Source: an uncultured Oscillospiraceae bacterium (GTDB lineage Bacteria > Bacillota > Clostridia > Oscillospirales > Acutalibacteraceae). Taken from it: DNA of 64,000 bases. Position numbers and translations under genes: made by a program. Below, one piece after another: positions 40,945 to 48,621 of the stretch. Location: the NCBI GenBank assembly GCA_900547105.1, contig URFL01000001.1, positions 62,001 through 126,000 of the forward strand, in the 5' to 3' direction. Within the stretch, counting starts at the first letter, position 1. Every line of letters begins with the position of its first letter. Under the pieces are notes generated by a model. The model made no database searches, had not been told where the DNA came from, and saw only the letters and a list, made by a program, of their open reading frames with translations.

Positions 40945-42783
40945 TTAGGACAAATCTTCACCCAAATTGCAGGTGTAGCGCCATTCAATCGTGTCGCCAT
41001 CCTGCGGACGATACTCGCCGCAGCTGACCGAGGGATACTGTCCGTTGACGGCGTACATCCATCCGGACAAATCGCCAAAATCGAATTCGTAGATTTGCCC
41101 GATCCCTTTGATATAGATGGATTCGCCGCTGCCGTTATTATCGATCAGGATGCGTTGCTGTTTGCAAACGCGGGTCAGCACATCAAACACACTGTCGCCT
41201 TCCTGCAGCGCTACCGTGGAGGAGGGGAGCAGCACTCCGTCCGAGGGGATATGAGAGGTCTCCAAGCGATCGGCGATGGTGTCGCAGCGAATGCTGATGG
41301 TCACGGTGCCGACACTGGCAGCGCTGCTTTCCGTGTGGTAATAATCCTCCACGCTTTGCACCTGAACCAACGCCACCGCGACCGTTGCTACCGTCGCCAC
41401 GGCGACGATCAACACGATGTTTTTGACGGTGCGCCGCTTGGTGACGCACAAGAACACACATACCGCTGCGCCCAGCACCCAGATTCCCACGATGATCCAT
41501 CCTTTCACCGGGAAACCGGCTGCGGATGCCGGTTGCGAGGAGGACATCGCCGTGGTGGAGGTGATCGCCGCTTCACCGGCGGATGCCGCTGCCGTCGCAG
41601 TCGCGGAAGCAGCGACACCCCCGGAAATGCGGGCGGTGCTGCCGGTGGTGGGTGCCCGAGAGGCTCCACTCGCGTTTGTGCCGCCTGCCACAGCGTTTCC
41701 GCCGCGTGTGGGTGTCGCTGCACTGGCACGCGGTACCGAAGCAACGCCGGGGCGCGGAACCGTCGTTTGCACCGGAGCGGCTCCCTTGGGAGCCGCAGTG
41801 GTAGCGCGCGCCGCTGTGGTGGCGGCAGTCGGATGCCGCTGATCCAGTATATACAGCCCGCTTTTGCCGGTCGCCATGCGCCGATAAGCGACCATCGCGT
41901 ACAACACCTGCACCGTCGCGGTATCGTTGCTGTCGCCGCCCGCCTTGTGGCAAAAGCTGCCGTCGCTCAACCGGTACTGCCGGATAGCGGACAGCAGCGT
42001 GTGCCCGTTTTTGATAAACCGAGCATCGGTTTCGCCGTCGATCCCCAGCGCTGCCAGCGCGGTGATGACCTGCGCGGTGCTTTCCGGATTGTTGACACCG
42101 TAGCTGGCGAAATCGCCGCTGCTTTTTTGGCGGGAGGATAGCAGATGCAGCGCTTTGTCGATTGCCGTTTTTACGCTGGCGGTGCGATACTGGGGAGCCA
42201 GCGCCTGCACCGCCATCGCGGTCACATCCACATCGCCGCTTTTGCCCATCACCGCCCAGCCGCCATCGCTCAGCTGCAGCGACAGCAGTTTTTTGGTGAC
42301 CGAGGCCGTGGTATGCTGGTCGCTGTGGTAACCGTTGTTCAGCAAATGCAGCCCGTAGATCCAGCTCATTACACCTTGTTGCCCGATGGAGTCGTTGAGT
42401 GTACGCTGAATATACGCGTCGCTGCTGCCGGTGGCGATCAAAAGCAACGCATATTTTTGCCGGGACGCCGCCGCAGCAATATCGTTTTGGCTCAGATAGC
42501 GCAGCAGCGCTTTCTGGTAAGAGGAAAAATCGTATTGTCCGCTTTGCGCCAATGCCAGTACATACCACTCTGCCGTTCGTCCGGCACCTTCGGTCAAGGC
42601 ATGATCGATCCATTGTTGGGTCGAGCCGACGCCGGTTTGGTGCCGCTTATATGCGACAATGCCGTCGATAAGACCGGTGGCCTCATCGACGGCGGTGCCT
42701 TTTGCATAAACGGTGCCGCTGCCGATCAGCAGCAGGCAGACGATCAACCAGCAAGCAAAGCGGCGGATCGTCTTATTGCTCAT
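40945..42783 (-). CDS. Membrane-tethered alpha/alpha-toroid plus DUF4430 protein, intrinsic-factor-like
   Basis: 612 residues. Residues 1-28 are a signal peptide. Residues ~33-310 are helical repeats of the terpenoid-cyclase/prenyltransferase toroid type, with the hallmark LQLSDGGWAVMG (169-180) and YRLSDGSFCHKAGG (270-283). A 115-residue Ala/Thr/Pro/Gly linker leads to two membrane helices (428-448 and 455-475) joined by TKRRTVK. Residues ~493-607 are a DUF4430 (transcobalamin C-terminal-like) domain: GDSVFDVL, DLSGWMYAVNGQYPSVSCGEY, DGDTIEWRYT. By topology both domains face outside. Human intrinsic factor and transcobalamin have the same order, alpha barrel then beta domain. Its start overlaps the upstream DUF4430 gene by 11 bp, in an operon behind a cobalamin riboswitch. 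Corrinoid capture is inferred. Confidence 0.85.
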   Translation of the reverse strand: MSNKTIRRFACWLIVCLLLIGSGTVYAKGTAVDEATGLIDGIVAYKRHQTGVGSTQQWIDHALTEGAGRTAEWYVLALAQSGQYDFSSYQKALLRYLSQNDIAAAASRQKYALLLIATGSSDAYIQRTLNDSIGQQGVMSWIYGLHLLNNGYHSDQHTTASVTKKLLSLQLSDGGWAVMGKSGDVDVTAMAVQALAPQYRTASVKTAIDKALHLLSSRQKSSGDFASYGVNNPESTAQVITALAALGIDGETDARFIKNGHTLLSAIRQYRLSDGSFCHKAGGDSNDTATVQVLYAMVAYRRMATGKSGLYILDQRHPTAATTAARATTAAPKGAAPVQTTVPRPGVASVPRASAATPTRGGNAVAGGTNASGASRAPTTGSTARISGGVAASATATAAASAGEAAITSTTAMSSSQPASAAGFPVKGWIIVGIWVLGAAVCVFLCVTKRRTVKNIVLIVAVATVATVAVALVQVQSVEDYYHTESSAASVGTVTISIRCDTIADRLETSHIPSDGVLLPSSTVALQEGDSVFDVLTRVCKQQRILIDNNGSGESIYIKGIGQIYEFDFGDLSGWMYAVNGQYPSVSCGEYRPQDGDTIEWRYTCNLGEDLS

Positions 42784-43741
42784 TCGCTTTGGCGCGTTTG
42801 CTCGCCAAAACCAGAACGCCCGCCAGCGAGATCACGGCCAGCGCCAGTGCAGTCACCGGAGTGGTATCGCCGGTGCTGGGCGACGCATCGTTGCTGTCGT
42901 TTGCATCGGTTGCGATGGTTTCCGCGTCGGTGGTGTTGTCGGCATCAGTCGGCTCGGTGTCCGCATCGGTGGCATCCGCAGCCGTTGTGGTGGATTCACC
43001 GGCAGAGGGGGTGGTGCTGGTAGTGGTGGAAGTGGCAGTCGCCTCCACCGTCGCCACGCACACCGGCGGAACCAGTATGTCGGTATCCGACACCGCGCTG
43101 ATGACATGCGTACCGGCGGCGTCCAGCGTCAGAGTCACATGACCGTTCGCATCGGTTTTGAACGCCGTTTTCGCGCCATCCAGCGTGATGGTTGCGTTCT
43201 TCACCGGCAGGGTGAGGGGATTGTAATCCGCATCATAGCCCGCTGCCGACAGGGTCAAGGTGACTTCGGCGCCCGCTTTGGTGCTCACGGTGTGCACATC
43301 AAAGAAAGTGTATGCATCCGACCAGCCGGTCAGGTCGGTGTAAACAAACGCGTTGACATAGTCGCCGTCTTTCACCGCGTCCGCGAGGCTCCACGCTGCC
43401 GCGTTGTTGACATAGTAGCCGTAGCCGCCACCATTGGCGGTGCCCCACAGCTTGGTCATGCTCAAACCGTAGGTCGTGTTTTCAGAAGCGTATCCAGCCG
43501 CTGCACCGCCCGGATAGCTGGCTTCGTGCGCCGCGATCAGCGCATCGTTGATGGTCAAGGCGTTGTCGCCGTCCGCATCGGTCACGGTGACCGCCTGCTG
43601 CGTCATGGCCAGTTTGCCGTCCTTGTCGGCGATGGTTACATATACGCTGGCTTTCGCCGGCGCATCCTCGGCAACGGCTGCCAAGCTGCCCGCGCTGAGC
43701 ATCATCAGCAGCGCCGAAGTGATGGCTACGATTTTTTTCAT
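42773..43741 (-). CDS. Cell-wall-anchored DUF4430 (transcobalamin-like) protein
   Basis: 322 residues. Signal peptide 1-24. A DUF4430 domain covers ~30-137 (TINDALIAAHEASYPGG, then LWGTANGGGYGYYVNN and DAVKDGDYVNAFVYTD). An Ig- or carboxypeptidase-regulatory-like beta domain covers ~155-230 (VKNATITLDGAKTAFKTDAN). A Thr/Asp-rich stalk follows, then a sortase-type signal SPSTGD (287-292), a hydrophobic helix and the tail SKRAKANEQ. It is probably fixed to the wall and could bind cobalamin or another corrinoid at the surface. First gene of the riboswitch-controlled operon. Confidence 0.85.
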   Translation of the reverse strand: MKKIVAITSALLMMLSAGSLAAVAEDAPAKASVYVTIADKDGKLAMTQQAVTVTDADGDNALTINDALIAAHEASYPGGAAAGYASENTTYGLSMTKLWGTANGGGYGYYVNNAAAWSLADAVKDGDYVNAFVYTDLTGWSDAYTFFDVHTVSTKAGAEVTLTLSAAGYDADYNPLTLPVKNATITLDGAKTAFKTDANGHVTLTLDAAGTHVISAVSDTDILVPPVCVATVEATATSTTTSTTPSAGESTTTAADATDADTEPTDADNTTDAETIATDANDSNDASPSTGDTTPVTALALAVISLAGVLVLASKRAKANEQ

Positions 43742-43794
43742 CTGAACATCCTTCTTTCTTTTTATTCAAACCAAGCCCACGCTTGATTTTTCCA

Positions 43795-43831
43795 AAACAA
43801 AAACTCCCCCAGCCGTCAAGACCGGGGGAGT
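43795..43831 (-). terminator. Intrinsic terminator in the riboswitch leader (expression platform)
   Basis: Minus strand ACTCCCCC / GGGGGAGT stem followed by TTTTTGTTTTGG, between the cobalamin aptamer and the first DUF4430 gene and 54 nt before its ATG. It is placed to stop transcription when ligand is bound. Confidence 0.85.
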
Positions 43832-43955
43832 ACAACACAAACGCGCCGCGTATCGCACAGCTGCCTGCCGACACCAAAATATCGGCGGTCGGGTGCGAAG
43901 CCACGACCCATCGGTTGCACTCTTCCCACCCAAGCTGTGTTAAACCAAAACGATG

Positions 43956-44098
43956 ACGGTAGGGTATCCTGACTTATGACAAAACGACACACCGCGCACG
44001 GATGGCGGGTGGTCATGGTCAAATACAGTAATGGCGGTTGTTCCGGATTCGAACCGGATTTCCTTTACTTCTACTCAGCTTACAACTTTTCAAACCGT
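43956..44098 (-). ncRNA. Cobalamin riboswitch aptamer
   Basis: Read on the minus strand, the leader carries the conserved cobalamin-aptamer core: AAAGGAAATCCGGT...AATCCGG (44072-44041), then CCGCCATTACTGT, and near the 3' end AAGTCAGGATACC (43975-43963). These match the B12-box consensus (GCCACTGT and the CAGGATACC strand). ACGGT (44098-44094) can pair with ACCGT (43960-43956) to close P1. The promoter starts about 20 nt upstream and an intrinsic terminator lies downstream, so it should switch the DUF4430 operon off when cobalamin is plentiful. The 43832-43955 segment between has further hairpins (for example GGTCG...CGACC). Confidence 0.88.
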
Positions 44099-44126
44099 AT
44101 CGTTTTTATATTCTTATGTCGGGGTC

Positions 44127-44155
44127 AGTATAGCAAATCGCGCCAAAAAAGTCAA
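44127..44155 (-). promoter_or_regulatory. Promoter of the cobalamin riboswitch operon
   Basis: Minus strand TTGACT (44155-44150), 17-bp spacer, TATACT (44132-44127), giving a leader of about 375 nt. Confidence 0.82.
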
Positions 44156-44196
44156 TGCCTTATGCTGCAAAACGACGGAGACGGCGCAAAAATGAC

Positions 44197-44226
44197 TTGA
44201 CTTTTTGAAAAACGATTTGGTATAAT
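44197..44226 (+). promoter_or_regulatory. Promoter of the second MATE gene
   Basis: TTGACT 44197-44202, 18-bp spacer, TATAAT 44221-44226. The predicted start at about 44233 leaves a 90-nt leader. Confidence 0.8.
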
Positions 44227-44232
44227 AAAACA

Positions 44233-44322
44233 CACCGTGTGGCGAAAAGCGTAAATCCAGGCAACTGGATTTGCGCTTTTTTGCGTTTTGCGGTCTATTT
44301 TTCAGAAACGGAGTCAAAAGTT
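44233..44322 (+). promoter_or_regulatory. Attenuator leader of the MATE gene; possible guanidine-IV (mepA) riboswitch
   Basis: Just after the start site a short hairpin-forming segment CACACCGTGTGGCG is followed by a strong intrinsic terminator at 44245-44283 (AAAAGCG, T, AAATCCAG, loop GCAA, CTGGATTT, G, CGCTTTTTT). The gene's ribosome site and ATG come 25-40 nt later. A terminator inside a leader this short implies regulated read-through. The known mepA/guanidine-IV motif is also a tiny terminator-linked leader in front of MATE genes of Clostridia; the match is from memory of its context, not from an alignment. Confidence 0.55.
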
Positions 44323-45741
44323 ATGCAGCAGGAAAAACAGGAAATGCCCTCGTCGCCCGAAACGGCGGGGCAAACCATTCACAAATTGGGTTCGGCACCG
44401 ATCAAACGGTTGATGCTGTCGATGGGGCTGCCCATCATCGTGTCGATGGTGTTGCAGGCGGTCTACAACATTGTGGACAGCGCTTTCGTGTCCAATATGG
44501 CGCAGCAGGGAGAGAAAGCGCTTAACGCGTTGACGCTGGCATTTCCGGTGCAAATGCTGATGGTGGCGATTGGCATCGGCACCGGGGTCGGAGCGAACGC
44601 TCTGCTGTCCAAATCACTGGGGCAGCAGGATAAAGACAAGGTGAATCGCGTGGCGGGCAATGCCGGCTTTTTGGGCGTGGTGATTTTTGCCGTCTTTTTG
44701 CTGTTCGGGTTGTTCGGCGTCAAGGTGTATATCCGCACGCAAACCACCAACGCCGTTATTTCGGAAATGGCTGTGGATTATCTGCGTATTTGCTGCGTGT
44801 GGTCGCTCGGTATTGTGTTCTTTTCCATTTACGAAAAGCTGCTGCAAGCAACCGGCCGTTCGCTGTTTTCTACCATTGCGCAGGTGGCGGGTGCCATCAC
44901 CAACATTGTGCTGGATCCGATCATGATTTACGGCTGGTGCGGATGCCCACAAATGGGGGTGAGCGGCGCAGCATACGCCACGGTGATCGGTCAATGGGTG
45001 TCGTTTGTGCTGGCGTTGGTGTTCCACCTGACCCGTAACCGTGAGATTGCCAATCGCCTGTGCTACTGGAAACCCTCGCGCCGCATCATCGCGCAAATCT
45101 ATGCCATCGGTCTGCCGGCGATCGTGGCGCAGGCGCTGATGTCAGTAATGACCTACGGACTAAACGTGATTTTGGTTGGTGTCAGCGAGGCAGCGGTCAC
45201 CGCCTATGGCTTGTATTATAAGATCCAGCAGTTTATTCTGTTTGCCGCGTTTGGTCTGCGCGATGCGATCACGCCGATTTTGTCCTTTAACCATGGAATG
45301 AAAAACAGCGTGCGTATGCGCGAGGGGATCCGCTATGGACTGTTGTATACGCTGATCATCATGGTAATCGGGCTGGTAGCGTTGGAGGCATTCGCCGTGC
45401 CGTTTGCCGGATTGTTCGGTTTGTCCGGCGAAACCATGCAGCTGTGTATCAGCGCCATGCGCATTATTTCGCTGAGCTTTGTGTTTGCCGGTGCCAACAT
45501 CGCGTTCCAAGGCATTTTTCAGGCGGTGGACAGCGGGGTTGAGTCGCTGATCTTGTCGGTGTGCCGGCAAATTGTGTTTGTGCTGCCGGTGGCATGGGGC
45601 TTGGCGCAGCTGGCCAAGGGGTCCGGCGATGTGTGGCTGGTGTGGTGGACCTTCCCGATTGCCGAGGCGATTACTGCCGTCATTGCCTGCGGAATGCTGC
45701 GCCGTATCTATCACCATAAAATTCTGTGCGCGGATGAATAA
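44323..45741 (+). CDS. MATE family efflux transporter (MepA-like)
   Basis: Start at ATG 44323 with ACGGAG 9 bp upstream; the longer GTG frame would run through the leader terminator. The 472-residue product has a soluble N-terminus and 12 predicted helices with MATE motifs (QAVYNIVDSAFVSNMAQQ, GTGVGANALLSKSLG, FVFAGANIAFQGIFQAVDSG). It would export guanidine-like or cationic compounds by ion antiport. Codon use is GC-rich like the genome, unlike the MATE gene at 23.2 kb. Confidence 0.9.
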   Translation: MQQEKQEMPSSPETAGQTIHKLGSAPIKRLMLSMGLPIIVSMVLQAVYNIVDSAFVSNMAQQGEKALNALTLAFPVQMLMVAIGIGTGVGANALLSKSLGQQDKDKVNRVAGNAGFLGVVIFAVFLLFGLFGVKVYIRTQTTNAVISEMAVDYLRICCVWSLGIVFFSIYEKLLQATGRSLFSTIAQVAGAITNIVLDPIMIYGWCGCPQMGVSGAAYATVIGQWVSFVLALVFHLTRNREIANRLCYWKPSRRIIAQIYAIGLPAIVAQALMSVMTYGLNVILVGVSEAAVTAYGLYYKIQQFILFAAFGLRDAITPILSFNHGMKNSVRMREGIRYGLLYTLIIMVIGLVALEAFAVPFAGLFGLSGETMQLCISAMRIISLSFVFAGANIAFQGIFQAVDSGVESLILSVCRQIVFVLPVAWGLAQLAKGSGDVWLVWWTFPIAEAITAVIACGMLRRIYHHKILCADE

Positions 45742-45773
45742 CGCGGCTTTGGCGGGATAACACACCAATTTCC

Positions 45774-45802
45774 TTGCTTTTTTCGGAGGAATATGGTATG
45801 CT
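45774..45802 (+). promoter_or_regulatory. Promoter of the DtxR-type regulator
   Basis: TTGCTT 45774-45779, 17-bp spacer, TATGCT 45797-45802, 51 bp before the ATG. Confidence 0.6.
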
Positions 45803-45853
45803 GTTTCTATTGCTTACAGCGGGGGACGGGCGCGTCCCAAAAGGGGGCATTTT

Positions 45854-46234
45854 ATGCATCTGCAGGAATCCGGAGAAATGTATCTGGAAACGATTTATGT
45901 TTTGTCGAAAAAAAACAAGCTGGTTCGATCCATCGATGTGTGCGAATATATGGGCTATTCCAAACCCAGCGTCAGCCGCGCCATGGGTATTCTCAAGAAA
46001 GGCGGCTATGTGGTGGTGGATGGCGAGGGTCATCTTTCGCTGACCGATGCCGGCTTGGAGGTGGCGCAAACCATTTATGAACGGCATACCACGCTGACCG
46101 ATTTTTTGATTCGGCTGGGTGTGGACAAGGATGTGGCGGCGGAGGATGCGTGCAAAATGGAACACGATATCAGCAACGAAACCTTTGCCGCGATGAAACG
46201 CCATGCGGAACAATACAAAAACCAAATGAAGTGA
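45854..46234 (+). CDS. DtxR/MntR family metal-dependent regulator
   Basis: This 126-residue protein has a winged helix (EMYLETIYVLSKKNKLVRSI, then SKPSVSRAMGILKKGGYV) and a dimerisation/metal helix region LGVDKDVAAEDACKMEHDIS, the MntR-type metal-ligand signature. It lacks the SH3-like C-terminal domain of DtxR, as does MntR. It probably represses manganese or iron uptake; no metal transporter lies next to it. AGGGGGC precedes the ATG. Confidence 0.9.
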   Translation: MHLQESGEMYLETIYVLSKKNKLVRSIDVCEYMGYSKPSVSRAMGILKKGGYVVVDGEGHLSLTDAGLEVAQTIYERHTTLTDFLIRLGVDKDVAAEDACKMEHDISNETFAAMKRHAEQYKNQMK

Positions 46235-46239
46235 TTCAT

Positions 46240-46276
46240 AAAAAACGCTTTTGCCGATAGGCAAAGGCGTTTTTTG
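46240..46276 (+). terminator. Terminator of the DtxR-type gene
   Basis: AAAAAACGC, T, TTTGCC / GGCAAA, G, GCGTTTTTT with a four-base loop. Confidence 0.9.
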
Positions 46277-46326
46277 CGTCTAAAGATTGTTTTGCGTGTT
46301 TTTTCAAAAAAATTGTCCGCACCCTC

Positions 46327-46369
46327 TTGCCAAACGCCACTCCCTGTGCTATAATTTGAGCGCACTCAA
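46327..46369 (+). promoter_or_regulatory. Promoter and dyad operator of the TetR regulator at 46.4 kb
   Basis: TTGCCA 46327-46332, 17-bp spacer, extended -10 TGC-TATAAT 46350-46355, then the dyad TTGAG-CGCA-CTCAA at 46356-46369 covering the expected start site. The layout predicts autorepression. Confidence 0.8.
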
Positions 46370-46401
46370 AAGTGCAATCAATTTTTGATGAGGTACCTGC
46401 C

Positions 46402-47118
46402 ATGCCGATGAAGGGGCTGCAACCTAAGGGAATCGCCCGCCGCAACAAGATGCTGCACGCGGCGATCATGCTGTTTTTGGAAAACGGCTACGAAAAAACC
46501 ACCACGGCGCAGATATCCATGGCGGTGGGTATGTCGGCCACCTCGTTTTTCGCGGCGTTTGAAAGCAAGGAAGCGCTGCTGCTGGAACTGACGCAGGTGA
46601 TGTTCTCCGGTCAATTTGCCGGTGCCGAGAAGCTGGTGGCGGACGATCCGGATCCGCTGACGATGTACGCCATCGAATTGGCGCTGCAGCTGCATATTAC
46701 CGAGCTGACCGAACCGATTCGGGAAGTGTATGTGATGGCGTATTCGCTGCCGTCCACATCGGATTACATTTATCGCTCCACCGCCCAAAAGCTGCAGCAG
46801 CTGTTTGCGGCGTATCTGCCGGATGCCACCGCCAAGGACTTTTATGAGCTGGACATCGCCTCCAGCAGCATTGTGCGCGGTTTTACGGCGCGTCCCTGCG
46901 ATGTGTATTTCACCATCGAGCAAAAGATTCGGCGGGTGCTGGAATGTTGTCTGATCCTGTACCATATTCCGGATGACCAGCGCACCCGTGTGATCGACAA
47001 GGTATGTGCCATGCCGTTGCGTCCGGTAGCGGAAAAGATGATCTACGATGTGGTCAAGCGCGCCGAGGCGGGTTTGCTGCAGGCTATGGAGGATAGCGCC
47101 CCCGGACATAAACGCTGA
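46402..47118 (+). CDS. TetR/AcrR family transcriptional regulator
   Basis: Start at ATG 46402 with GATGAGG 8 bp upstream; a GTG 30 bp earlier precedes the ribosome site. The 238-residue product has the TetR helix-turn-helix at ~residues 15-60 (MLHAAIMLFLENGYEKTTTA, then MSATSFFAAFESKEALLLEL) and a helical C-terminal domain. Its promoter carries a dyad operator. No efflux gene is adjacent downstream, so it may act on distant genes or on the nearby MATE gene. Confidence 0.9.
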   Translation: MPMKGLQPKGIARRNKMLHAAIMLFLENGYEKTTTAQISMAVGMSATSFFAAFESKEALLLELTQVMFSGQFAGAEKLVADDPDPLTMYAIELALQLHITELTEPIREVYVMAYSLPSTSDYIYRSTAQKLQQLFAAYLPDATAKDFYELDIASSSIVRGFTARPCDVYFTIEQKIRRVLECCLILYHIPDDQRTRVIDKVCAMPLRPVAEKMIYDVVKRAEAGLLQAMEDSAPGHKR

Positions 47119-47220
47119 TTTTTGAAATACCTATTCCGCCCACCAGGCGGATGCAACTTTACTTAATACGTAGGACGGCGGCGTAATGCGGCTACGACCG
47201 TGCGGTCCCCTTGTGTACAG

Positions 47221-47251
47221 CGGCTTTGGATTTTCCAAGGCCGTTGTTTTT
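47221..47251 (+). terminator. Probable terminator of the TetR gene
   Basis: CGGC, T, TTGG / CCAA, G, GCCG stem followed by TTGTTTTTA on the plus strand. Confidence 0.55.
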
Positions 47252-47255
47252 ATGC

Positions 47256-47285
47256 AAAAACGCCACCGGATACCCGGTGGCGTTT
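47256..47285 (-). terminator. Terminator of the two-component operon
   Basis: Minus strand AAACGCCACCGG / CCGGTGGCGTTT followed by TTGC, 8 bp after the kinase stop. Confidence 0.85.
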
Positions 47286-47292
47286 GCGTGCA

Positions 47293-48621
47293 CTATGTGG
47301 TTTCGTTCAGCATCACCGAGGCATACACCATGCCGCCCGTGACCTCCCATTTGCATACCCCGCCGTATTTTTCGGTAATCAGCTTGATAGAGGGGATGCC
47401 CAGCCCCGCACCACGGTGCTTGGTGGACATATACGCGCCGTCCCGCTCTTTGGGTGGTTTGCCGGTGAAGGTGTTGTCCACCGCTACGCACAGCGACTGT
47501 GCCTCCACTCGGGCACGCACAATAATGCGAGTGTTGCCGGTTTCCGCCAAACAGGCATCCAGCGCGTTTTCCAGCAGATTGCCGAACAGCACCGACAGAT
47601 CCGGTTCATCTACCCCGATCGTCTGTGGAATGGTGGTGTGCACCTCGTATGTAACGCCGTGATCCTTGGCCTGCTGTGCAAAGTAGAGCAGCACCGCGTT
47701 GACGGTAGGATTCTCGCAAAACTGGATGCGGGTATCGTCCGGCAAGCTCTGCTGGTAGCGCTGCAAATACTCCGCCAGCGCGTCATAATCGTGATCGCGC
47801 AAATACTCCTGCATCAGCGCTACATGGTGGCGCACATCGTGTTTGGCGCGCCGCGCTTCCGCAATTTTTTCCTGCAAATTGTCGTATTGCAGATGCTGCA
47901 TCGCGAGCTGGTGGTTTTTCTCCTGCAATTCTATGGTTTTGGTTTGTTCAAGTATCAGCTGGGATACGATATAATACACCAAGCATGCACCGGTGTTGAT
48001 GAAAAAGAAGGTGATCGCGTTGCCGGGGCGCAGCGCCACCTCCAGACTGGAGTTGGTCGCGTTGCCGTAGATGACATAGTACCACACCAGATAAAAGGTG
48101 GCGGGAATTAGCCAAAGATAGCGCCATTCGATGCCGGAGGGCTCCTTTTCCACCGCAGGGGTGTATACCTGCTGGATGTAGATGAACAGCGGCAAGCCGA
48201 TCACTGTTTCCACCAGCAGCATCACCAGCGAAAAGGACCAGCGGTACGATTGCACCGCCAGGGTGGGGAAGAGCTGCCCTTCAATGCATTTGGAAACGAC
48301 CACCACCAGATTGGCGATGTTGGAGATCATCAGCAGCGAGAACAGGGTTTTGCCTACCGGCATTTTCACCGCCAAAAAATAAAACGTCGCATACAGCGCC
48401 GTGCTGATGGCGCTGATCAGGCTGGCCTTGCCGCCGGAAAAGAATGCCGCCCAAAGACCGAGCACCAGTTGTATCAGCGTCAGCGCAGCGATCAATCCGG
48501 CGGTGACTCGCCCCGAAAACCGCAGCCGGTGGCGAAACGGATACAGCGCCAGCGCCAAAAACGGCAAAAAGTTCAGCAAGGCATAGGCGACCACCTCGGC
48601 CAAACGATACAAGGGGGGCAT
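47293..48621 (-). CDS. AgrC-like sensor histidine kinase (GHKL domain)
   Basis: 442 residues. The first ~215 contain six or seven membrane helices with no recognisable sensor fold; a coiled coil follows (ILEQTKTIELQEKNHQ). The phospho-accepting region is RRAKHDVRHHVALMQEYL, and the GHKL ATPase domain has NLLENALDACLAE (N box) and HRGAGLGIPSIKLI (G box). This is the peptide-sensing HPK10/AgrC group. Its ATG overlaps the response regulator stop by one base. No AgrB or AgrD peptide gene was found nearby. Confidence 0.9.
   Translation of the reverse strand: MPPLYRLAEVVAYALLNFLPFLALALYPFRHRLRFSGRVTAGLIAALTLIQLVLGLWAAFFSGGKASLISAISTALYATFYFLAVKMPVGKTLFSLLMISNIANLVVVVSKCIEGQLFPTLAVQSYRWSFSLVMLLVETVIGLPLFIYIQQVYTPAVEKEPSGIEWRYLWLIPATFYLVWYYVIYGNATNSSLEVALRPGNAITFFFINTGACLVYYIVSQLILEQTKTIELQEKNHQLAMQHLQYDNLQEKIAEARRAKHDVRHHVALMQEYLRDHDYDALAEYLQRYQQSLPDDTRIQFCENPTVNAVLLYFAQQAKDHGVTYEVHTTIPQTIGVDEPDLSVLFGNLLENALDACLAETGNTRIIVRARVEAQSLCVAVDNTFTGKPPKERDGAYMSTKHRGAGLGIPSIKLITEKYGGVCKWEVTGGMVYASVMLNETT

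Noticed and set aside
44031..44098. A possible tRNA on the minus strand (T-arm-like sequence and CCGCCA)
   Set aside because: No D-arm or anticodon arm pairs, and the acceptor 5' strand does not match. The sequence fits the cobalamin riboswitch core.
44239..44322. GTG start extending the second MATE protein by 28 residues
   Set aside because: The extension would be encoded by the leader terminator hairpin and starts within a few bases of the predicted transcription start; ATG 44323 has a good ribosome site.
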